In this document: positions 33,064 to 40,845 of the stretch, piece after piece
Layout of the letters: each line of letters opens with the position of its first letter
How positions within the stretch are numbered: the stretch's first letter is position 1
NCBI RefSeq assembly: GCF_006716765.1
Contig: NZ_VFPO01000001.1
Span: forward strand, 5,518,001 to 5,582,000
Direction of reading: 5' to 3'
DNA: 64,000 nt
Source of the DNA: Actinomadura hallensis
GTDB taxonomy: Bacteria; Actinomycetota; Actinomycetes; Streptosporangiales; Streptosporangiaceae
Position numbers and translations under genes: made by a program
The notes under the pieces: model-generated
Seen by the model: only the letters and a program-made list of their open reading frames with translations
What the model was told of the DNA's origin: nothing
Database searches by the model: none

Positions 33064-34977
33064 GTGGCGGACAGGACGATGCCGGACGCCCATCCATTGC
33101 GGTCGGGCGACCCGACCGCGCTGGGCGGGTACGAGATCCTCGGCCGTCTGGGCGAGGGCGGGCAGGGCACCGTCTTCCTCGGCCGCCCCGCCGGAGCGTC
33201 CGGTGACCTGTCCGCCGAGGACCACGTCGCCATCAAGCTGCTGCACGGAGGGCTCGCAGGGGACGAGTCCGCACGAGCGCGATTCGTGCGGGAACTCGAA
33301 GTCGCCAAGCGCGTCGCCCGGTTCTGCACCGCACAGGTCTTGGACGCGGACGTCGCGGGCGACCAGCCCTACATCGTCAGTGAGTACGTCCCAGGCGTGT
33401 CCCTGCACCACGTCGTGCGGACGGAAGGGCCGCGCACGGGCGGCGCGCTGGAACGCCTCGCCATCAGCACGCTGACCGCCCTCATAGCGATCCATCAGGC
33501 GGGGATCGTCCACCGCGACTTCAAGCCGCACAACGTGATGATGGGCCCCGACGGCCCCCGCGTCATCGACTTCGGCGTGGCGCGCGCGCTGGGCGCGGCG
33601 GGCGAGACGCAGAACGTCGGCACCCCCGCCTACATGGCGCCCGAGCACTTCACCGGGGGTGAGCTCAGCACCGCCTCCGACATGTTCGCCTGGGGCACGA
33701 CCATGGTGTTCGCCGCCACGGGACGTCCCGCGTTCGGCAACGACGAGATGGGCACGGTCATGCACCGCATCCTGACCGGCGAGCCCGATCTCGGGGACAT
33801 GCAGAACCCCCTGCGCGACCTCGTCCTGGCGTGCCTGGCCAAGGATCCGGCGCATCGCCCGACCGCCCGCGAGGCGCAGGAACGCCTGGTCGGCGCCGCG
33901 AGCGGCGCCGGCGGCGCGTGGGCTCCCGTCCCGCCGCCCGCCTACCCCGGAGCCGGCGACGCCGCGGGGCACGGCGCGGTCGCGCCGCCGCCGTCGACGG
34001 ACCCGCACGCCGCGCCGTCCGCGATGGCCGACGCCCTGCTGCCGCCGGACCGGCCGCCCTCCGTGCAGGGGGCCGGGCACGCGCCGTCCGAGCAGGTCCC
34101 GTCCGACGCGGCCACGGACCCCGCCGGCGTCAAGGGACGCACCGCGCCGCAGCCGCCGCCGTACGGCGAGCAGCCTCCCCACCAGGGGCATCAAGGGCAT
34201 CCTCAAGGTCCGCTTCCGCCGGCTTCTCCCGGAGCGCCTCACCAGCACAGTCCGGGCGGCGGCAGGAAGCGCGGTCTCCTCGTCCCCGTCGCGGCGGCCG
34301 CCGCCGTGGCCGCCGTCATCGCCACCGGCGCCGCCTGGGCCGCCACAAGGCCGGGCGACGACAAGGGCGGCGACCGCGAGGTCGTGGCGTCCGACCAGCA
34401 CCACGGCGCGGAGGACGGCGACGCCGGGTCGGTCGACGGCCGGAGCGGCGAGGCCCGGAGCCCCGCGGAGCAGAAGAGCCGGGCGCCCCAGGGGCGGCAG
34501 AGCCGGGACCCGGCGTCCCCCGGCGCGTCCCGGACGCCGGGCGCGCCCCGGCAGCCGGGCGCCCCGGCGCCGACGACCGGCACCGGAGGCGGAGGCGGCC
34601 GGGGGTCGAGCACCGGAGGCGGAGGCGGAGGCTCCGAGCCCGGCACCGAGCCCGCCAACAAGTACAGCCCCCAGCAGGTGTGCAACAGCGGCGGCCACGG
34701 AGGCGGCTACTACGTGCAGCGCTCCCTGAACGTCTCGGGCGGCGTCGCGTACCTGCTCTACAACAGCTCCACCTATAACTGCGCCGTCATGCTGAAGACG
34801 AAGAACGTGGGCAAGGCGTCCGCCGCGTCGGTGTGGATCCAGAAGCAGGGCGGCGGCAGGATCTCCGACAGCGGGCAGTTCGCCTGGTACGCGGGACCGG
34901 TGTACGTGAAGGCGCCCGGCACCTGCGTCCGGTTCGGAGGCAACGGCGGTACCGCGCCCTACGGCAACTGCGGCTGA
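33064..34977 (+). CDS. Transmembrane Ser/Thr protein kinase with glycine-rich outer region
   Basis: 637 residues. The kinase domain (about 22-285) has 'LGEGGQGTVFLG', Lys58 in VAIKL, 'HRDFKPHNVMM' (Asp152; the usual HRDVKPAN is altered), DFG 169-171 and 'GTPAYMAPEHF'. A Pro-rich, probably disordered cytoplasmic linker (285-400) precedes one membrane helix (about 403-425). The outer part is a long Ser/Gly/Pro stalk (430-535) and a small C-terminal domain (about 538-637). That domain has four Cys and aromatic strands ('YYVQRSLNVSGGVAYLLYNS', YGNCG end), perhaps a lectin-like or wall-binding module. GTG start after GGGAGAGAG; terminator at 35005-35029. Confidence 0.9.
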   Translation: MADRTMPDAHPLRSGDPTALGGYEILGRLGEGGQGTVFLGRPAGASGDLSAEDHVAIKLLHGGLAGDESARARFVRELEVAKRVARFCTAQVLDADVAGDQPYIVSEYVPGVSLHHVVRTEGPRTGGALERLAISTLTALIAIHQAGIVHRDFKPHNVMMGPDGPRVIDFGVARALGAAGETQNVGTPAYMAPEHFTGGELSTASDMFAWGTTMVFAATGRPAFGNDEMGTVMHRILTGEPDLGDMQNPLRDLVLACLAKDPAHRPTAREAQERLVGAASGAGGAWAPVPPPAYPGAGDAAGHGAVAPPPSTDPHAAPSAMADALLPPDRPPSVQGAGHAPSEQVPSDAATDPAGVKGRTAPQPPPYGEQPPHQGHQGHPQGPLPPASPGAPHQHSPGGGRKRGLLVPVAAAAAVAAVIATGAAWAATRPGDDKGGDREVVASDQHHGAEDGDAGSVDGRSGEARSPAEQKSRAPQGRQSRDPASPGASRTPGAPRQPGAPAPTTGTGGGGGRGSSTGGGGGGSEPGTEPANKYSPQQVCNSGGHGGGYYVQRSLNVSGGVAYLLYNSSTYNCAVMLKTKNVGKASAASVWIQKQGGGRISDSGQFAWYAGPVYVKAPGTCVRFGGNGGTAPYGNCG

Positions 34978-35004
34978 AGGTCCGGAAGGTCCGTATAAGA
35001 GTAA

Positions 35005-35029
35005 AGGCCACCCACGCCTTGGGTGGCCT
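35005..35029 (+). terminator. Terminator of the kinase gene
   Basis: A 9-bp perfect stem AGGCCACCC/GGGTGGCCT with a 7-base loop followed by CTCTTCTCC. Confidence 0.8.
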
Positions 35030-35164
35030 CTTCTCCGGTGGCGGCCGGGCCGACGCCGGCATGGCGGAGCCGACCCGCCGCCACTCGATCGCCGACCCGC
35101 CCTCCCGGGGACTCTTCGACCCCGTCACGGTCGGGCGGGCGGCGGTCGCCGAGCCTTCCCGGTG

Positions 35165-35419
35165 TCAGTTGCGGGAGGCGATGAGGTGGTCGAAGTCGCC
35201 GTCCTTGGCTCCAAGGATCAGCGCCTCGATCTCGCGGCGGGTGTAGATGAGAGCGGGGCCGTCGGGATGACGGGAGTTGCGCATCGCGACCCGCCCGCCC
35301 GGCAGTTCGGCGATCTCGACGCAGTTCCCCTGGGAGTTGCTTCGCCGGGACTTCAGCCACCGCGCACCCTGGAGCTTGGCGGCCGGCATCCCGTTGTCGT
35401 AGTAGTTCTGGAGCATCAT
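35165..35419 (-). CDS. DUF397 protein
   Basis: 84 residues; the whole length is DUF397. 'ARWLKSRRSNSQGNCVEIAE' matches the family's W-x-KSSRSNSxGNCVEVA signature and 'VAMRNSRHPDGPALIYTRRE' its second half. Proteins of this kind are partners or antitoxin-like controls of Scr1-type XRE regulators in sporulating actinomycetes. The ATG overlaps the stop of the regulator gene (ATGA), giving the standard regulator-DUF397 operon. Confidence 0.93.
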   Translation of the reverse strand: MMLQNYYDNGMPAAKLQGARWLKSRRSNSQGNCVEIAELPGGRVAMRNSRHPDGPALIYTRREIEALILGAKDGDFDHLIASRN

Positions 35420-36282
35420 GTCTCTCTGAGAAGATCACCGAGAAGCTCGACGGTGCGCTCCGGGGTCGCACTGTCGACGCACAGGCGTTCCATCGCCTGC
35501 AGATAGGTGTCGACGTCGTCTCGCTTGTCCAGGTACATCGCGCCGGTGAGGTTCTCTACGTAAACCACGTCCGGCAGGTCCTGCTCGGGAAAGCGCAGGA
35601 TCGTGAACGCGCCCCCCTCGGCGGCGTGGCCACCGAATCTGAACGGCATGATCTGGATGGTGACGTTCGGCAGCTTGGACATCTCGATGAGGTGCTCGAA
35701 CTGGCCCCTCATGACCTCCGGCCCGCCGATGGGACGCTTCAGCGCCCCCTCGTCCACCACCGCCCACAGGCGCGGAGCCTCCGGGCCCGTGAGGCGTTCC
35801 TGCCGCTGCATGCGCAGTGCCACGCGTTGTTCGATCTCGTGTTCGGCGGCTCCGGCGTTGCCCAGGCGGATCACCGCTCGCGCATACCCCTCCGACTGCA
35901 GCAGCCCCGGGACGAACTGCAGTTCATATGTGCGGATCAACGCCGCCGACTCCTCCAGGCCCACGTAGGTCTGGAACCAGCCGGGCAGTACATCGTTGTA
36001 CCGGTGCCACCAACCGGGGGTGTTGGCCTCCCGCGCAAGCTGCAGCAGCGACTCACGTTCTGTCTTGTCCGTGACGCCGTACAGCGTGAGCAGGTCGTCC
36101 ACATCTCGTTCCTTGAAGCTGACCCGTCCGAGCTCCAGGCGGCTGATCTTGGACTCCGACGCGCGGATGACGTAGCCGGCGTCCTGCCGGGTCACGCCCT
36201 TCTGCTCGCGCAGACGGCGAAGCTGGGACCCGAGCAGGATCCGACGCACCGTCGACCCGCTTCCCGGCGTCTCTGGAGTCAC
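35416..36282 (-). CDS. Scr1-type XRE regulator (HTH plus DUF5753)
   Basis: 288 residues. The HTH (about 18-75) has 'AGYVIRASESKISRLELGRV' and 'FKERDVDDLLTLYGVTD'; DUF5753 follows (about 90-285) with 'WWHRYNDVLPGWFQTYVGLE' and 'GGHAAEGGAFTILRFPEQDL'. GTG 36282 is preferred over the TTG two codons earlier because GGGAGG then has proper spacing. It is coupled to the DUF397 gene and strongly resembles the protein at 15674-16585. Confidence 0.92.
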   Translation of the reverse strand: MTPETPGSGSTVRRILLGSQLRRLREQKGVTRQDAGYVIRASESKISRLELGRVSFKERDVDDLLTLYGVTDKTERESLLQLAREANTPGWWHRYNDVLPGWFQTYVGLEESAALIRTYELQFVPGLLQSEGYARAVIRLGNAGAAEHEIEQRVALRMQRQERLTGPEAPRLWAVVDEGALKRPIGGPEVMRGQFEHLIEMSKLPNVTIQIMPFRFGGHAAEGGAFTILRFPEQDLPDVVYVENLTGAMYLDKRDDVDTYLQAMERLCVDSATPERTVELLGDLLRET

Positions 36283-36509
36283 GCCCAACCTCCCGGCTAT
36301 TCGGCGGACAGCGAACCTAGTGTGCCACTGGCCTCAGTGTCCTGCGGTTACCTCCGTTCAGCTCGCGCGCATTCGCGTCGCCCCACACCCTCACAACGCG
36401 GATGCACGTGCATTGGGCCTTGCATTCGCACGCTACGATGCGCAGGATAACGCACGAGACTTCCGAGCCACGGCTGCACAACGAGATCACTCTGCGGGGT
36501 CCGGTGGGA

Positions 36510-37127
36510 ATGACGTCACGCCATGCGCAAGACGACACGCGATGGGAGCTCGGCCCCCTCGTGGGGTCGGCCGCCCCGCACGACCACGCAGGGTGCTCCA
36601 TGCCCGTCCCGGAGTCGTCCGACCTCCCCCCGCGGCTGGACTCGGCGGTCACCGCGCTGACCGAGCTCCATGGCGAGACGGTCTCGTTCACCGTGCAGCC
36701 CGACCCCGAATCGGTCACCGAGGCCCGTCACTTCACGCTTTCCAGGCTCGCCGAATGGGGCGTCCCCGAACTCGCCGACGACGTGGGCCTGGTCGTCTCC
36801 GAACTGGTCACCAACGCACTGCGGCACAGCGGGGCCCCCTCCTGCGGCCGGCCGGGCGACGGCGTGCACCGTGCGGGCGTGTACGGCGACCCGGCCGACC
36901 CCCTGGGCTCCGCGCCGTCCGCCATCAAGCTGCGCCTGGGCCACCGCGCCCCCTGGCTGCTCTGCGGGATCATCGACGCGAGCCCGGCCGCGCCGCGCCG
37001 CAAGGAGCCCGACTACATCGCCGAGACCGGACGCGGCCTTCACCTGGTGGAGTCGTTCAGCGTCCGCTGGGGGTGGCGTGCCATCCCCCAGGGCAAGATG
37101 GTGTGGGCGCTGTTCCGGTCCCCGTGA
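36510..37127 (+). CDS. Anti-sigma factor-type ATP-binding protein (HATPase_c_2)
   Basis: 205 residues of the RsbW/SpoIIAB kinase-like fold. The N box is 'LVVSELVTNALRHSG' (about 95-109), the G1-like box 'CGIIDASP' (DxS instead of DxG), and the G2 box 'AETGRGLHLVESF'. Between N and G1 lies an insertion of about 40 residues typical of actinomycete versions. Such proteins hold a sigma factor or phosphorylate a STAS antagonist. A STAS gene follows on the same strand 163 bases on. ATG 36510 has GGTGGGA close upstream; in-frame 36402 and 36600 are alternatives. Confidence 0.85.
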   Translation: MTSRHAQDDTRWELGPLVGSAAPHDHAGCSMPVPESSDLPPRLDSAVTALTELHGETVSFTVQPDPESVTEARHFTLSRLAEWGVPELADDVGLVVSELVTNALRHSGAPSCGRPGDGVHRAGVYGDPADPLGSAPSAIKLRLGHRAPWLLCGIIDASPAAPRRKEPDYIAETGRGLHLVESFSVRWGWRAIPQGKMVWALFRSP

Positions 37128-37167
37128 AGGGCCCGCCACGGGAAGGTCCCCGGCCCGTCAGGCGGGC

Positions 37168-37190
37168 GTAACGAAGCGCCGCAGGGGTAA
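37168..37190 (+). promoter_or_regulatory. Possible stress-sigma (SigB/SigF type) promoter of the STAS gene
   Basis: GTAAC then GGGTAA at 37185-37190, 13 bases apart, resembles the GTTT/GGGTA pattern of SigB/SigF promoters with short spacing. It lies about 100 bases before the STAS gene. Confidence 0.25.
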
Positions 37191-37290
37191 CTAACGAGTT
37201 CCCACCAGTCTCACCGAGACGAAAGCCGGAAGGGGTCGCCAGAGGCCCCTGAGTCGTCGCGGGCGGGACGAGCGGCAGAGAGGAGAACCG

Positions 37291-37644
37291 GTGGACTTCG
37301 CCGTCGAGCACCGCGTCGAAAAGGGCCTCACGGTCGTGAAGATCAGCGGCGAGATCGACGTCTTCACGAGCCCGCGATTGCGCGAGGCCCTGCTCGACAT
37401 CATCGACAGCGGCGGCGCGCACCTGGTCATCGACCTCGGAGAGGTCACGTTCCTCGACTCCACGGGCCTCGGCGTCCTGGTCGGCATCTACCACCGGCTC
37501 CGCGCGCGGGACGGCTCGATGTCGTTCATGGGGGTCAACGACCGGGTGCGCCGCGTCTTCCACGTCACCCAGCTCACCAAGATCTTCGTCCTGCACAACT
37601 CCCTGGAAGAGGCCATCGCCGCCCACGAGGCGTCCGCCTCCTGA
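37291..37644 (+). CDS. STAS-domain anti-sigma factor antagonist (BldG/RsbV-like)
   Basis: 117 residues, single STAS domain. The phosphorylatable serine is Ser57 in 'VTFLDSTGLGVLVGIYHRL', as in BldG. Dephosphorylated by a SpoIIE-type PP2C enzyme, such a protein binds an anti-sigma factor and frees the sigma factor. The RBS is GAGAGGAGA before GTG. An HATPase protein is encoded just upstream, and two SpoIIE phosphatases are 10-16 kb away. The length and sequence are close to BldG of Streptomyces; BldG's usual neighbour is an HATPase gene, but downstream rather than upstream. Confidence 0.92.
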   Translation: MDFAVEHRVEKGLTVVKISGEIDVFTSPRLREALLDIIDSGGAHLVIDLGEVTFLDSTGLGVLVGIYHRLRARDGSMSFMGVNDRVRRVFHVTQLTKIFVLHNSLEEAIAAHEASAS

Positions 37645-38019
37645 CCCCGAAGCGACCTCCCGCCCCCCGAATCCCTCCCCGACCCCCTGCACCTCTTTAT
37701 TAAGAGGCGCCCACCGAATCCGACATCCCTACAGGTCCGATATCCCTCCCAGCCCACTGAGCCTCCCGGCCCGCCGAGCCTCCCGCCGACGGCGCCTCCC
37801 GGTTCCCGGCCTCGTCCCGCACCGGCCGCCGCCCTGACCGCCGCGTCCGGCGTCCGCGCTCCGGCGTCCGTGCGGGTTGTCCACAGTTCGCCGAGGGGCG
37901 CGGCCCGCCGCGGGTACCCGGTACGGTGAGACCGAGATCAAGCCCGCCGCCCGGGCACGTCCCGCCGACGCGCGCGGTGCTGTCCGCCAGCCGACCCATC
38001 GAACGGACGGGAGCGCTCC
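37645..38019 (+). other. Intergenic region with weak terminator
   Basis: 375 bases without a gene. A small hairpin CCTCTT-TATT-AAGAGG at 37692-37707 may end the STAS transcript. C-rich low-complexity sequence follows. A 'GGTACGGTGAG' stretch at 37919-37929 holds a TACGGT -10 candidate for the peptidase genes. Confidence 0.4.
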
Positions 38020-39276
38020 GTGGCAGAACAGCCGCTGCATGAGCACACGCTCGGCAATGGCCTGCGCGTGGTGGTCTGCGAGGACCATGTCGTACCACTG
38101 GCAGCCGTGAACCTCTGGTACGGGGTGGGGTCGCGGCACGAGCGGGCCGGCCGCACCGGGCTCGCCCACCTCTTCGAGCACCTGATGTTCCAGGGCTCCG
38201 CGAACGTCGCCGAAGGCGAGCACGCCGCGCTGCTGGAGAGCGCCGGCGCCGCGTTCAACGCCAGCACCTCGTTCGAGCGCACGAACTACTACGAGACCGT
38301 GCCCGTCAGCCACCTGGAGCTCGCGCTCTGGCTGGAGGCCGACCGGATGGGCACGCTCCCCGCGGCGCTCACCCAGGCCAACCTCGACAACCAGCGCGAC
38401 GTCGTGAAGAACGAGCGCCGCCAGCGCTACGACAACCAGCCCTACGGGACGGCGTTCGAGCGGCTGTGCGCCCTCACCTTCCCCGAGGGCCACCCCTACG
38501 CGCACACCCCCATCGGCTCCATGGAGGACCTGGACGCCACAACCCTCGAAGACTGCGCCGACTTCTTCGCCACCTGGTACGCGCCGGGCAACGCGGTCCT
38601 GTCCGTGGTCGGCGACGTCGACCCGGAGCGGACGATCGAGGCGGTGGAGCGCTACTTCGGCGGCATCCCGTCCGGCCCGGAGAAGCCGCCCGCGCGCCCC
38701 GGCGACCTGGGGCCGCTGAGCGACGTCCGCGAGGAGACGGTCGACGAGGAGGTGCCGTCCCCCGCCTACTTCGCGATGTTCACGCTGCCCTCCGACGGCG
38801 GCGACGACATCGAGGCGGCCGAGCTCGCGGTCGAGATCCTCGGCGGCGGCTCCGGCTCCCGCCTCTACGACCGGATGGTGCGCCGCGACCAGATCGCCAC
38901 CGAGGTGTGGGCGGGCGTGACGCGGCTGGCGTCCGGCCCGTCCCTCGCCATCGTCGAGGCCATCGGACCGGATCCGGAGAAGATCTCCGCCGTGCTGGAC
39001 GAGGAGCTCCGGCGGTTCGCCGAGCACGGTCCCGACGCCGACGAGACCGCCCGCGCCACCGCCCAGGCCGAGCGCGGCTTCCTGGAGCAGACCGAGACCG
39101 TCACGGGCCTGGCCAACGCGCTGTCGCAGAACGCCACGCAGTTCGGCGACCCGGCCCGGGTCTTCACCGCCCCCGGCCGCGCCGCCGCGGTCACCGGGGA
39201 CGCGATCAAGGAGATGGCGGGCCGCTGGCTGGCGCCGGGCGCCCGCACCGCCCTGACCTACGGAGGCACCTCGTGA
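38020..39276 (+). CDS. M16 family zinc metallopeptidase, catalytic subunit
   Basis: 418 residues, no signal peptide. The inverted zinc motif HxxEH is at His50-Glu53-His54 in 'GLAHLFEHLMFQGS', with the distal Glu region 'VVKNERRQRYDNQPYG' near 130. Two M16 domains (about 10-200 and 210-418) form the half clamshell. It works with the following gene product, which lacks the zinc motif. This two-subunit arrangement is known from other bacterial M16B enzymes, which degrade peptides in the cytosol or near the membrane. GTG start; stop overlaps the next start by 4 bases. Confidence 0.92.
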   Translation: MAEQPLHEHTLGNGLRVVVCEDHVVPLAAVNLWYGVGSRHERAGRTGLAHLFEHLMFQGSANVAEGEHAALLESAGAAFNASTSFERTNYYETVPVSHLELALWLEADRMGTLPAALTQANLDNQRDVVKNERRQRYDNQPYGTAFERLCALTFPEGHPYAHTPIGSMEDLDATTLEDCADFFATWYAPGNAVLSVVGDVDPERTIEAVERYFGGIPSGPEKPPARPGDLGPLSDVREETVDEEVPSPAYFAMFTLPSDGGDDIEAAELAVEILGGGSGSRLYDRMVRRDQIATEVWAGVTRLASGPSLAIVEAIGPDPEKISAVLDEELRRFAEHGPDADETARATAQAERGFLEQTETVTGLANALSQNATQFGDPARVFTAPGRAAAVTGDAIKEMAGRWLAPGARTALTYGGTS

Positions 39277-40652
39277 CCAGCGGCCTGGAACTGCAGCCCC
39301 GACCCGTCCCCGGGCCCGTCCCGGCGTGGACGTTCCCGGCCGGCGTCGAGGGCCGCGTCCCGGCCGGCCCGGCGACGCTGCGCTGCGACCTGCCCGGCCG
39401 CCGGCTCGCCGCGGTCCGGCTCGTCCTGCACGCGGGCGCCGGGCGCGAGCCGGTCCTGCCCGGCGGCCGCCGCCTCGACGGCGTCGCCACCCTCGCGGCG
39501 CACGCGCTGACCGAGGGCACCGAGCCGGGCGGCGGCACCGCGCTGGCCGCCGCCTTCGAGCGCCTCGGCGCCAGCTTCTACGCGCACGCCGACCTGACCG
39601 CGCTGCGGATCGCGCTGGACGTCCCCACGTCGCGGCTCGGCGCGGCCATGGAGCTGTTCTCCGACGTCGTGCGCCGTCCCGCGCTGGACGACGCCGACGT
39701 GCAGCGCCTCGTCCGCGAACGGCTGGAGGAGATCGCGCAGGAGGACGCCGACCCGGGGACGCGCGCCATGCGCGAGCTGCGCGCGGTGATGTTCCCGCCG
39801 GAGGCCCGGGCCTCCCGCCCGACCGGCGGCACCCGCACCAGCGTCGGCGAGCTCCAGGGGTCGGACGTCCGCGGCTTCTACGGATCCGTGGTGCCCGCCG
39901 AGGCCACCGCGGTCGTCGCGGGCGACCTCTCCGGGGTGGACGCCGACGGCATCCTCACGTCCGCGCTGGAGGGCTGGGCGGCCACCGGCGACCCGCTGCC
40001 CACCCCGGACCGCATCATGCCGGAGTCCGCGCCCAGGATCGTCGTCGTCGACCGCCCCGGCTCCGTGCAGACCTACCTCAGCTTCGGCCACGGCGTCCCG
40101 GACCGCTCCCACCACGACTGGCCGTCGCTGACCGTCGCGGCGCACGTCCTCGGCGGCGGGCTCACGTCCCGGCTCAACGCCAAGCTCCGCGAGGAGAAGG
40201 GCTACACCTACGGCATGCGCGCGGGCCTGCTGCGGATGCGCCACTGCGGGCTGTTCGTCGCGCAGGGCGCCGTCCACACCGAGGTCACCGCCGACGCCGT
40301 CTCCGACGCGCTGACCGAGCTGCGCAGCATCGTGTCCCGGGGGATCGACGCCGACGAGCACGGCGCGTCCGTCCGCGCCCTGGCCGACCGGGCGCCCGCC
40401 GAGTACGAGACGGCCCGCGCCGTCGCCGCCGAACTGGCCGACGCGTCCGCCAACGGGCTCGGCTCCGGCTACCCGAGCGCCTACCTGGCCGCCGTCCGCG
40501 CCTCCACCCCCGACGGGGTGGCCCGCGCCTACCGCAAGCACGTCGACCCGGAGGCCCTGACGGTCATCGCGGTCGGCGACGCGGCCCAGATCCGCGAGCC
40601 TCTGGAGAAGCTCGGCTACGCGACCGTGACCGTGACCGCCAAGGAGGAGTAA
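39273..40652 (+). CDS. M16 family peptidase, non-catalytic partner
   Basis: 459 residues of the same fold but without HxxEH: the place is occupied by 'AAHALTEGTE'. It keeps the substrate-side 'NAKLREEKGYTYGMRAGL' (R/Y pair) that completes the active site of its partner. GTG overlaps the catalytic subunit's stop (GTGA), giving equal synthesis. Substrate unknown. Confidence 0.92.
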   Translation: MTSGLELQPRPVPGPVPAWTFPAGVEGRVPAGPATLRCDLPGRRLAAVRLVLHAGAGREPVLPGGRRLDGVATLAAHALTEGTEPGGGTALAAAFERLGASFYAHADLTALRIALDVPTSRLGAAMELFSDVVRRPALDDADVQRLVRERLEEIAQEDADPGTRAMRELRAVMFPPEARASRPTGGTRTSVGELQGSDVRGFYGSVVPAEATAVVAGDLSGVDADGILTSALEGWAATGDPLPTPDRIMPESAPRIVVVDRPGSVQTYLSFGHGVPDRSHHDWPSLTVAAHVLGGGLTSRLNAKLREEKGYTYGMRAGLLRMRHCGLFVAQGAVHTEVTADAVSDALTELRSIVSRGIDADEHGASVRALADRAPAEYETARAVAAELADASANGLGSGYPSAYLAAVRASTPDGVARAYRKHVDPEALTVIAVGDAAQIREPLEKLGYATVTVTAKEE

Positions 40653-40845
40653 CACGGGACCATCCCGCGGGTCAGACCGCGAACCGGCCCGATCGGGGAG
40701 GAAAAAGGGCGGGACTTCCGGTTCGCCGGGGTGAACCGATGGCATGGTGGAGTGGGTCTAACCCGCGTCGGGCACGCGCGGGGCCACCCATGCGGGCTGA
40801 CTGGCGCGGGGATCGTCCCCGCGGTCGGGAGAGGGGAACGGGCCG

